Below, piece by piece: positions 1-6,065 of a stretch of DNA of 10,878 nucleotides. Position numbers and translations under genes: made by a program. How positions within the stretch are numbered: the stretch's first letter is position 1; each line of letters starts with the position of its first letter. The stretch is from NCBI GenBank assembly GCA_002494015.1, contig DLAR01000024.1, positions 1 to 10,878 on the forward strand, written 5' to 3'. Under the pieces are notes generated by a model. It saw only the letters and a list, made by a program, of their open reading frames with translations, had not been told where the DNA came from and did no database searches. This stretch comes from Porphyromonadaceae bacterium UBA7042 (lineage in GTDB: Bacteria; Bacteroidota; Bacteroidia; Bacteroidales; Muribaculaceae).

Positions 1-24
1 AAAGATGCTACCACTTTGGATTAA
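1..24 (+). CDS. Possible 3' tail of an upstream gene (partial)
   Basis: The first 24 bases read in frame 1 as KDATTLD followed by a TAA stop, ending 8 bases before the ATP-grasp start codon. Such close spacing would fit the last codons of a preceding gene in the same operon. Seven codons are far too few to identify a family, and any random frame could give this, so it is only a candidate. If real, the upstream gene might belong to the same sugar pathway as the two genes that follow. Confidence 0.25.
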   Translation, partial: KDATTLD

Positions 25-32
25 CATTTATT

Positions 33-989
33 ATGAAACACCCTCTTAACATACTTTTCCTCGGAGGGGCCAAGCGAGTGTCAATGGCGCGCAAACTGAT
101 TGCCGCAGGCCAGCGCCGCGGTGTCTCCATGAACCTTTTCAGCTACGAGCTTCATGCCGAGGTCCCTGTGGCAGAACTGGCACGCGTAATTACCGGGCGC
201 AAGTTCAACGCCCCCGACATCCTTGACCATCTTCACACGATTGTGGAACTCTACTCCATAGATGTCCTCATCCCCTTCGTGGACCCCGCAGTGGGGGTTG
301 CGGCACGCTATGTGGAGACCTACGGCAACGTGGTGGCGCCGGTGGTTTCGTCGACGCTTGCCGAGACCCTTTTTGACAAATCGTCGGCGGCACGCGCCTT
401 TGAGGAAGCCTCCCTCCCCATTCCGTCAACCTACAAGTCGGGCCGTCCCCGTTTCCCGCTCATCGCCAAGCCACGCTACGGCTCGGCTTCGCGCGGAATC
501 GAGGTTATAGAGACCATAACCGATTTCCGACGCATCATCGCGCGTCGCGACGAGTTTTTGATTCAGGACTTTATCCCTGACCATGACGAGTTTACCGTTG
601 ACTGCTATGTGGCGCGAGGCGGCGAGATTATGTGCATCAGTCCGCGCCGCAGGCTCGAAGTGCTCGGCGGCGAGGTGGTGCGCACGGTGACCATTGACTC
701 CCCGGCACTTGTCGAGGCATCGCGCATGGCCATCGAGCGGCTCGGGTTGAGCGGTGCGCTGACGTTGCAGTATCTCTCGCCGCGCGAGGAACCTGACCGG
801 CTGATGCTGATGGAAATAAACCCGCGTCTCGGCGGAGGCGCGGTCTGCACCGTCCATGCCGGCGGCGACCTGCCCGGTTATATCCTTGACGAGGCGCTGG
901 GACTGCCGATGCATCCTGCCCCCTGTATCAAACCGGGAACGCTGATTTGTCGTTATTTCCAAGAAGTAGCATTTTTCAATGAACAGTAA
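33..989 (+). CDS. ATP-grasp domain protein (carbamoyl-phosphate-synthase-like fold)
   Basis: A 318-residue ATP-grasp family protein, probably cytoplasmic, expected to use ATP to activate a carboxylate and join it to a nucleophile. The N-terminal part (about 5-110) is a Rossmann-like pre-ATP-grasp domain opening with the glycine-rich ILFLGGAKR. The ATP-binding core follows: FPLIAKPRYGSASRG at about 141-155, the FLIQDFIPDHDEFTVD strand-loop at 175-190, and the metal-ligand motif MEINPRLGGG at 260-269. Length and motif order match the stand-alone CarB-like ATP-grasp proteins common in surface-polysaccharide clusters. The frame stays open to the window edge upstream, but the ATG at 33 puts the first beta strand at the usual distance. 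The gene overlaps the following neuB-like gene by 11 bases, so the two are probably translationally coupled. A role in modifying or ligating a nonulosonic-acid sugar or its precursor is inferred only from that neighbour; the substrate cannot be read from the sequence. Confidence 0.85.
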   Translation: MKHPLNILFLGGAKRVSMARKLIAAGQRRGVSMNLFSYELHAEVPVAELARVITGRKFNAPDILDHLHTIVELYSIDVLIPFVDPAVGVAARYVETYGNVVAPVVSSTLAETLFDKSSAARAFEEASLPIPSTYKSGRPRFPLIAKPRYGSASRGIEVIETITDFRRIIARRDEFLIQDFIPDHDEFTVDCYVARGGEIMCISPRRRLEVLGGEVVRTVTIDSPALVEASRMAIERLGLSGALTLQYLSPREEPDRLMLMEINPRLGGGAVCTVHAGGDLPGYILDEALGLPMHPAPCIKPGTLICRYFQEVAFFNEQ

Positions 990-1995
990 CGCTGACAAAG
1001 TTATTATAATAGCCGAGGCGGGTGTAAACCACAACGCCTCGATGGAGATGGCCCGGCAGATGGTGGTCGAGGCCCGGAAGGCGGGAGCCGATTATGTCAA
1101 GTTTCAGACAGCCGTCCCCGAGCTGGTAATCTCGACCATCGCCCCCAAGGCCGAGTATCAGAAAGAGACCACCGGCGAGGGGCAGACCCAGCTCGACATG
1201 TGCCGCGCGATTCACCTGCCGCTGAGCGCATACGCCGAATTGGCCGACCTCTGCCACAAGGAGGGCATCGGCTTCATGAGCACGCCGTTTGACCTTGTAT
1301 CGGTTGACACCCTCGCCCCCCTCGGGATGGATTACTGGAAAATCCCCTCAGGAGAGATTACCAACCTCCCTTATTTGCGCAAAATAGCCTCCAAGGGGGG
1401 ACGCGTAATCCTCTCGACCGGCATGTCGACGCTCGACGAGGTCGAGAACGCTGTCGCGGTCCTTGAAAAGGGCGGCATTCCGCGTTGCGACATCGCCCTG
1501 CTGCACTGCACCACGCAGTATCCCACGCCGATGGAGGCTGTCAACCTGCGGGCAATGGACGCGCTGCGCACCCTCGGGTGCGGCGCTGTCGGTTACAGCG
1601 ACCACACCGTGGGTATCGAGGTCCCGGTTGCTGCCGTGGCGATGGGGGCGAAGATTATCGAGAAGCATTTTACACTTGACAAGAATCTTCCCGGCCCCGA
1701 CCACCGCGCGTCGCTCGACCCTGCCGAACTGGCCGCAATGGTCAGTGCTGTCCGCAATATCGAGCTTGCGACGGGCGACGGTGGAAAGTATGTCACCGAG
1801 GCCGAGGCTCCGAATATCGAGGTGGCCCGCAAGAGCATTGTCGCTGCACGCGATATAAGGAAAGGAGAGGTGCTGACCGAGGAAAATATTACCGTAAAGC
1901 GTCCCGGCAACGGGATTTCGCCCATGTTGTGGGATGCTGTAATCGGAACATGCGCCGTCGAGGATTTCCCTTACGATTCATTAATCAAGATATAA
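979..1995 (+). CDS. neuB: NeuB-family nonulosonic acid synthase (N-acetylneuraminate/legionaminate synthase-like)
   Basis: A 338-residue cytoplasmic enzyme of the NeuB family, which condenses phosphoenolpyruvate with an N-acetylated hexosamine-type sugar to make a nine-carbon acid (sialic, legionaminic or related). Residues 8 to about 245 form the TIM barrel: AEAGVNHN (12-19), YVKFQT (39-44), STPFD (101-105), WKIPSGE (120-126), LSTGMS (145-150), LHCTTQYP (175-182), GYSDHT (205-210), EKHFTLD (228-234) and PGPDHRAS (238-245). H209 and H230 sit where meningococcal NeuB has its two metal-binding histidines. Residues about 283-338 form the C-terminal SAF (antifreeze-like) domain with KRPGNGISP (307-315), whose R308 matches the substrate-reaching arginine of the domain-swapped dimer. 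All key residues are present and the length is typical, so the enzyme should be active. The ATG overlaps the end of the ATP-grasp gene, and rpoN begins 3 bases after the stop. Whether the sugar is sialic, legionaminic or another acid cannot be decided here, as no epimerase or CMP-transferase is in view. Confidence 0.93.
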   Translation: MNSNADKVIIIAEAGVNHNASMEMARQMVVEARKAGADYVKFQTAVPELVISTIAPKAEYQKETTGEGQTQLDMCRAIHLPLSAYAELADLCHKEGIGFMSTPFDLVSVDTLAPLGMDYWKIPSGEITNLPYLRKIASKGGRVILSTGMSTLDEVENAVAVLEKGGIPRCDIALLHCTTQYPTPMEAVNLRAMDALRTLGCGAVGYSDHTVGIEVPVAAVAMGAKIIEKHFTLDKNLPGPDHRASLDPAELAAMVSAVRNIELATGDGGKYVTEAEAPNIEVARKSIVAARDIRKGEVLTEENITVKRPGNGISPMLWDAVIGTCAVEDFPYDSLIKI

Positions 1996-1998
1996 TAA

Positions 1999-3426
1999 AT
2001 GGATAATTTGTTGAAACTGTCGCTGGGTCAAAAGCTGCAACAGAAACTGTCGCCGCTCCAGATCCGCTATGGCCGGGTGCTCGAAATGAACGCCCCGGAG
2101 ATAGAGGAGGAGGTGCGTCAGGAGCTGGATGACAATCCCGCGCTTGCTGTCGCCGACGCGCAGCAGGATGATTTTTCCGACGAGACTTTCAGCGAAAGTG
2201 CCGAGCAACTGCAGATGGCCGATTACCGCGACGAGGATGACATCCCTTCCTACCGTCTTGAGGCCCGCAACCACAGCGTCAACGATGTCTATCGCGAGCC
2301 GGCCGCTGTGGCCGGCGGAAACACGCTGATGGAACACCTGTCGTCACAGCTTGTCGAGATGGGGCTGGGCGTGACCGACTTGCGCGTTGCCGACTACATC
2401 ATCGGCAACATCGACGACAACGGTTACCTGACCCGCACACTCCCGGCAATAATCGATGACTTGGCAATCAATCAGGGACTCGACGTGGCCGACGAGGATG
2501 TGAGGCGCATCTACAACACCGTCCGCTCCCTTGACCCCGCCGGGGTGGGGGCGATTGACTTGCGCGACTGCCTGCTGTTGCAGCTGAAACGCCGCCGCGC
2601 CACTCCCGATGTCAAGGTGGCGCGCGAGATTGTGAGTGACTATTTCGACCTCTTTTCGCTGAAACATTACGACCGCCTAAGGTCGTCGCTCGGAGTGACC
2701 CGGCAGCAGTTGCAGGAGGCGGTGGATGTCATCCGCACTCTCGATCCAAAGCCGGGCAGCGTGTATGCCGACGCGGCGGTCGATGACCGGGTGCGCCACA
2801 TCATTCCCGATTTCTCGGTCGAGGTCGATGGCGGCTCGATAACCCTGACGCTGCTCAACAATATACCCGAGCTGTGCATCGAGGAGACATTTGCCGCCGT
2901 CGGTGATGACCGTGCTGTCACTCAGCGCGAGCGTGAGGCTGCGGCATTCGTGCGCCGCAAGCGCGACGAGGCTTCTGACTTTATCGCGATGCTGAAACTG
3001 CGCCAGTCGACGCTCTATAGTGTCATGAGCGCGATTGTCAAGATTCAGCGCGACTTTTTCCTGACCGATGACGAGACAAAGCTGCGCCCCATGAGGTTGC
3101 GCGACATAGGGGCCGTGACCGGTCTCGACCTGTCGGTAATCTCACGCGCCGCCGCCGGGAAATATGTCACCACTCCCGGGGGCGTCTACCCGTTGAAATT
3201 CTTTTTCAACGACAGTGCCGGGAGTGACGACGAGGATGCGTCGGTGCGCAAAATAATAGCCGAGATAAAGGATATTGTCGACAACGAGGACCATGCGCGC
3301 CCTCTGAGTGACGATGCCATCACGGCCGAGTTGCGCGGACGCGGATATGACATCGCCCGCCGCACCGTCGCCAAGTACCGCGAGCGGTTGGGGTATCCCG
3401 TGGCAAGGCTGCGCAAGGAGGTTTGA
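1999..3426 (+). CDS. rpoN: RNA polymerase sigma-54 factor
   Basis: A 475-residue sigma-54, which directs core RNA polymerase to -24/-12 promoters and needs an ATP-driven enhancer-binding protein to open them. Region I (about 1-48) carries the LxxGQKLQQKLSPLQ-type activator-interacting helix and the QELDDNPAL segment. A short acidic region II follows (about 50-110, rich in D and E). The core-binding domain lies at about 110-330. The helix-turn-helix at about 365-403 reads MRLRDIGAVTGLDLSVISRA and is followed by KYVTTPGGVYPLKFFF. The diagnostic RpoN box ARRTVAKYRE is intact at 453-462. Length matches the family. There is no Shine-Dalgarno sequence. The gene starts 3 bases after neuB stops, so it is very probably read from the same transcript, possibly with translational coupling. 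No enhancer-binding protein is encoded in the window, so its targets are unknown. A hairpin directly after the stop may end the unit. Confidence 0.97.
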   Translation: MDNLLKLSLGQKLQQKLSPLQIRYGRVLEMNAPEIEEEVRQELDDNPALAVADAQQDDFSDETFSESAEQLQMADYRDEDDIPSYRLEARNHSVNDVYREPAAVAGGNTLMEHLSSQLVEMGLGVTDLRVADYIIGNIDDNGYLTRTLPAIIDDLAINQGLDVADEDVRRIYNTVRSLDPAGVGAIDLRDCLLLQLKRRRATPDVKVAREIVSDYFDLFSLKHYDRLRSSLGVTRQQLQEAVDVIRTLDPKPGSVYADAAVDDRVRHIIPDFSVEVDGGSITLTLLNNIPELCIEETFAAVGDDRAVTQREREAAAFVRRKRDEASDFIAMLKLRQSTLYSVMSAIVKIQRDFFLTDDETKLRPMRLRDIGAVTGLDLSVISRAAAGKYVTTPGGVYPLKFFFNDSAGSDDEDASVRKIIAEIKDIVDNEDHARPLSDDAITAELRGRGYDIARRTVAKYRERLGYPVARLRKEV

Positions 3427-3455
3427 GAGGGTGTTTCACTTGTGAAATACCCTCT
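3426..3455 (+). terminator. Hairpin after rpoN, probable transcription terminator
   Basis: Arms 3426-3439 and 3442-3455 pair over 14 positions with a single G-U wobble; the two unpaired bases are TT. The stem begins at the last base of the rpoN stop codon. The sequence after it is GAGAAAAAC rather than a clean T run, so intrinsic termination would be weak, or the hairpin may instead protect the mRNA 3' end. It separates the rpoN unit from the next gene, which carries its own long leader. Confidence 0.6.
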
Positions 3456-3511
3456 GAGAAAAACTTTCGCGATTGGGAATTTGTTAAATATCCATATAAT
3501 CGACTGTTGAT

Positions 3512-4144
3512 ATGAAAAAGATTTATGGATTTTGGGCAATTTGTGCCATAATGGCGCTTTTGGCGGGGTGTAGTCCTTACTCGCTGGTAAACTCCGATGT
3601 CTACAACGGGTCAAATCTGCGCAGTTACACGACGTTCCGAATTGTAACTCCTGCCGAAGGCAAGCTCCCTCCCGGAATGACTATGGTGACTTACTATAAC
3701 ATTGCGGCAGCAGTGAGAGAGCAGATGGTCGAGCGCGGTTATACCGAGGATCCCGGGTCAGACCTGCTCGTCAACCTCGGACTGACAGTCAAAAAAGAAA
3801 TTGCCACCGAGCCTGCACTCCCTCCCGGAGCGATGCCCTACGGAGGCCCGTTCTATAACGGTGTGGGTCCGTGGTTCATGTATCCGCGCGGTTATTACTG
3901 GCCTGATTATAATAATTATTACAATTATTATTCCAATGCCCAGTTGATTACCGGTATTTATCGCGAAGGTGTCCTGACGATGGATATGGTCAATATCGCC
4001 GACAAGGTACCTGTTTATTCGTCGTCGGTGGCCACGATACTTGATAACGGCGACACGCAGTTCCGTAATCTCGAAGGCATTGCCGAGGCTGTGAAGACGC
4101 TTTTTAGCGACTTCCCCGTCAAGGTCTTGCCTCAGTACAGGTAG
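3512..4144 (+). CDS. DUF4136-like lipoprotein
   Basis: A 210-residue predicted lipoprotein. The N-terminus has a short basic start (MKK), a hydrophobic stretch and the lipobox LAGC, with Cys20 as the lipidated residue after signal peptidase II cleavage. No acidic run follows the cysteine, so the Bacteroidota surface-export signal is not evident and a periplasm-facing anchor is more likely. The mature part resembles the DUF4136 family common in Bacteroidota: an early SYTTFRIV strand, a helix with AAAVREQMVERGYTED, then DLLVNLGLTVKKE, and a C-terminal FRNLEGIAEAVKTLFSDFPV segment. The family's biochemical role is not established. A low-complexity insert (about 103-142) is rich in Tyr, Asn, Pro and Gly, with WPDYNNYYNYYSN at 130-142. 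The gene stands alone between the rpoN hairpin and the repeat at 4150-4214. The family assignment is by eye; the lipoprotein call is firm. Confidence 0.85.
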   Translation: MKKIYGFWAICAIMALLAGCSPYSLVNSDVYNGSNLRSYTTFRIVTPAEGKLPPGMTMVTYYNIAAAVREQMVERGYTEDPGSDLLVNLGLTVKKEIATEPALPPGAMPYGGPFYNGVGPWFMYPRGYYWPDYNNYYNYYSNAQLITGIYREGVLTMDMVNIADKVPVYSSSVATILDNGDTQFRNLEGIAEAVKTLFSDFPVKVLPQYR

Positions 4145-4149
4145 TTACT

Positions 4150-4214
4150 GGTTTAAGGTTTAGGTTTAAGGTTTAGATAATAGTTTGGACCATCACTTGT
4201 CTAAACCTTAAACC
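4150..4214. repeat. Tandem 13-mer plus perfect inverted repeat between genes
   Basis: The 13-mer GGTTTAAGGTTTA occurs twice back to back (4150-4162 and 4163-4175). The second copy plus GA (4163-4177) is perfectly complementary to 4200-4214 (TCTAAACCTTAAACC), giving a 15-pair stem around a 22-base loop; one U-G and two A-T pairs could extend it inward. The first copy can pair with the same right arm over 14 bases, so two alternative hairpins exist. No T run follows on either strand, so this is not a classical intrinsic terminator. It fills most of the 86-base gap ahead of the hydrolase and could be an mRNA-stabilising hairpin or a dispersed intergenic repeat. Confidence 0.8.
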
Positions 4215-4230
4215 CTCAAAAAAACAAATA

Positions 4231-5274
4231 ATGCGATTTCACGTTTTTGCTATTCTGCTGCTTATTTGCGCGGCCGGTTGGGGACAGGCTTGGGAGCCTG
4301 ACACGCTGTGTCGCGGGTTTGAAATGCGCCGGGTCGAGCAACCCGGTGATTACTCGGGACATGTTGTCTCGACAATCATCCGCAAGATTGTTCCCGACAC
4401 CGCTGTCAGGCGGGGGGTGCTGTATGTCCACGGGTTCAACGACTATTTCTTCCAGTCAGAGATGGGGGAGGAGTTTGTGGAGCACGGATATGATTTCTAT
4501 GCGGTAGACCTGCGCAAGTATGGCCGCTCGCTGCTCCCGGGACAGAAACGGTTTCAGGTCAGGAAAATCAGCGAATATTTTCCCGACATAGATTCGGCAA
4601 TCGTCGACATGGGGCGCAACGGCATAACCGAGATTGTGCTGATGGGACACTCTACGGGCGGCCTCGTGACGGCATGTTATCTCAACGAAAACGTGCGCCC
4701 TCAGGTCAAGGCATTGATTCTCAACAGTCCTTTTCTAGACTGGAATCTGGGCAAAATGGAAAAGTTTGTGGGACTTGTCGCTGCTTGGGGAAAATGGTTT
4801 CCCGACACCCGCGTCAAGCAGGGCGAGTCGACCGCTTACGCCGAGAGTCTGCTGAAACGGTATCACGGCGAGTGGGACTATGACACGAATCTCAAGCTGA
4901 TTCAGTCGCCTGATGTCGATGCCGGATGGGTGCGCGCCATCAACGAGGCTCAGAAAAGTCTGCGCGACGGAAAGTGTGACATCGGGATTCCCGTCCTGTT
5001 GCTATATTCAGGCAACAGTGTCGGCGGCGACGAGTGGAGCGAGAAATTCAACCACGGCGACGCGGTTCTCGATGTGAAAGACATCAGGAAATACGGCCTC
5101 GGCCTCGGGCCCGAAGTGACCCCTGTGCGTGTAGAAGGGGGATTGCATGACCTCGTGCTTTCGGCACCCGGGACACGAACCCCCCTCTATCGTTATATTT
5201 TTCACTGGCTGTCAGGAATCAGGTCGCTTCAGTCGGCCTTTTCCGGCTCCTCGACAAATGTCTCGGCGGCCTGA
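4231..5274 (+). CDS. Secreted alpha/beta hydrolase (serine aminopeptidase S33 / monoacylglycerol-lipase-like)
   Basis: A 347-residue alpha/beta-hydrolase-fold protein, expected to cleave an ester or amide substrate outside the cytoplasm. Residues 1 to about 20 form a signal peptide (hydrophobic FAILLLICAAGWGQA). The cysteine at 13 lacks a proper lipobox, so signal peptidase I export is favoured over lipidation. YVHGFND at 65-71 supplies the oxyanion-hole HG. MGHSTGG at 138-144 is the nucleophile elbow with Ser141, and GGLHD with His306 is the probable catalytic histidine. The acidic residue should lie after the LLLYSGN strand; D267, D277 and D281 are candidates and I cannot choose among them. 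The N-terminal part up to about residue 60 has no recognisable domain. The substrate is not predictable (lipid, peptide or acylated glycan). The last residues, SSTNVSAA, are encoded inside the 46-base overlap with the convergent lipoprotein gene and look like a non-conserved tail. Confidence 0.85.
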   Translation: MRFHVFAILLLICAAGWGQAWEPDTLCRGFEMRRVEQPGDYSGHVVSTIIRKIVPDTAVRRGVLYVHGFNDYFFQSEMGEEFVEHGYDFYAVDLRKYGRSLLPGQKRFQVRKISEYFPDIDSAIVDMGRNGITEIVLMGHSTGGLVTACYLNENVRPQVKALILNSPFLDWNLGKMEKFVGLVAAWGKWFPDTRVKQGESTAYAESLLKRYHGEWDYDTNLKLIQSPDVDAGWVRAINEAQKSLRDGKCDIGIPVLLLYSGNSVGGDEWSEKFNHGDAVLDVKDIRKYGLGLGPEVTPVRVEGGLHDLVLSAPGTRTPLYRYIFHWLSGIRSLQSAFSGSSTNVSAA

Positions 5275-6065
5275 GAGCGGGCGATGTCAACCGTGCGTGA
5301 CAGGCGTTCTTTCTCAATCGCGGCTACCTTGAACCGGCGCAGGGTGAGCGCGCAGTCATACACGGTCGCGATTTCGTCAATCTGTTTCGTAATCAGCGGC
5401 ACGGTGTAGGTTGTCGCGCCGTTGAACGCGAGGGTCATCGGCTTGCCGAGGTTGTCAAGGACAAACGCGCCCAGCTCGTCACACTCGCTGCCGATGAATG
5501 TGATGACTTCGGCCCCCATCGAGCGGTCGTTGCGCTCGCCGTCGTGGGCCACGACCGGGGTTGTCACCGAGTGGTCGCCGCAGATGACTGAGACCGACGT
5601 GCTCTTGATGCTGCGCCCTTTGAGGCAGGAGATAAGATAGAACATTCCGTCGGGGCTCATGCGGGCCTGAAGGCCGGTTGTCGAGGTTGCCGACGCGGGG
5701 TTCACCCCCTTGGCGACGTAATATCCCTCGACCGGGTTGCTGACCCATGTCAGCAGGTTTTTCAGCGAGTCGCCCCGAGCCTGCAACACGACCATCGATG
5801 AATCGGCCTGAGCGAGCAGTTTCACGTTGAGTCCCTCGATGGCTTTGCGTGACAGGTGGAGGGCCTGACGGCGCACTTCGATTTCCTGCGGATAGGCCGA
5901 CTTTATCGAGTCGATCAGGTCGAGAGCCTGCCGGTAGTTGCCGGTGTCGTAGGCTCCTTGTGCCTGACCGAGAAGACTGGATGCTTCCTGTTGCGACGAG
6001 TTGCCGCAAGCCGCGAGGGCGAGCAATGAGACGAGTGATAGAGATTTGTTAAGTGCGTTGAACAT
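5229..6065 (-). CDS. Hypothetical lipoprotein with TPR-like N-terminal helices
   Basis: A 278-residue protein of unrecognised family. The N-terminus has a hydrophobic run ending in the lipobox LAAC, with Cys20 as the predicted lipid attachment site. It is followed by a low-complexity NSSQQEASS linker. Residues about 31-71 (LLGQAQGAYDTGNYRQALDL and onward) look like a single TPR-type helical hairpin, and further helix runs to about 110. The central and C-terminal parts (about 115-260) look beta-rich, without a motif I can name; a charged helix closes the protein. The ATG at 6065 is the only reasonable start before the signal sequence. It lies 17 bases inside the 3' end of the relA-like gene, so it is the second gene of that operon and likely translationally coupled. 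A cell-envelope role is inferred from lipidation only. No hairpin separates its 3' end from the convergent hydrolase gene, which it overlaps by 46 bases. Confidence 0.82.
   Translation of the reverse strand: MFNALNKSLSLVSLLALAACGNSSQQEASSLLGQAQGAYDTGNYRQALDLIDSIKSAYPQEIEVRRQALHLSRKAIEGLNVKLLAQADSSMVVLQARGDSLKNLLTWVSNPVEGYYVAKGVNPASATSTTGLQARMSPDGMFYLISCLKGRSIKSTSVSVICGDHSVTTPVVAHDGERNDRSMGAEVITFIGSECDELGAFVLDNLGKPMTLAFNGATTYTVPLITKQIDEIATVYDCALTLRRFKVAAIEKERLSRTVDIARSQAAETFVEEPEKAD

Noticed and set aside
426..1034. 202-codon minus-strand open frame opposite the ATP-grasp gene
   Set aside because: It lies wholly opposite well-supported ATP-grasp and neuB codons, is rich in Arg, His and Ala as expected from antisense of G+C-rich coding DNA, and shows no domain.
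3480..3511. TTTG at 3480-3483 as a promoter for the DUF4136-like gene
   Set aside because: No TAnnTTTG-like box at 19-21 bases downstream, so the match is only to a common 4-base string.
4150..4214. CRISPR array or intrinsic terminator
   Set aside because: Only two adjacent repeat copies without spacers, and no T run after the hairpin on either strand.
5479..6009. 176-codon minus-strand frame within the lipoprotein gene
   Set aside because: Alternate frame of the lipoprotein; Arg/Gly/Pro-rich shadow sequence, whereas the other frame has a signal peptide and lipobox.
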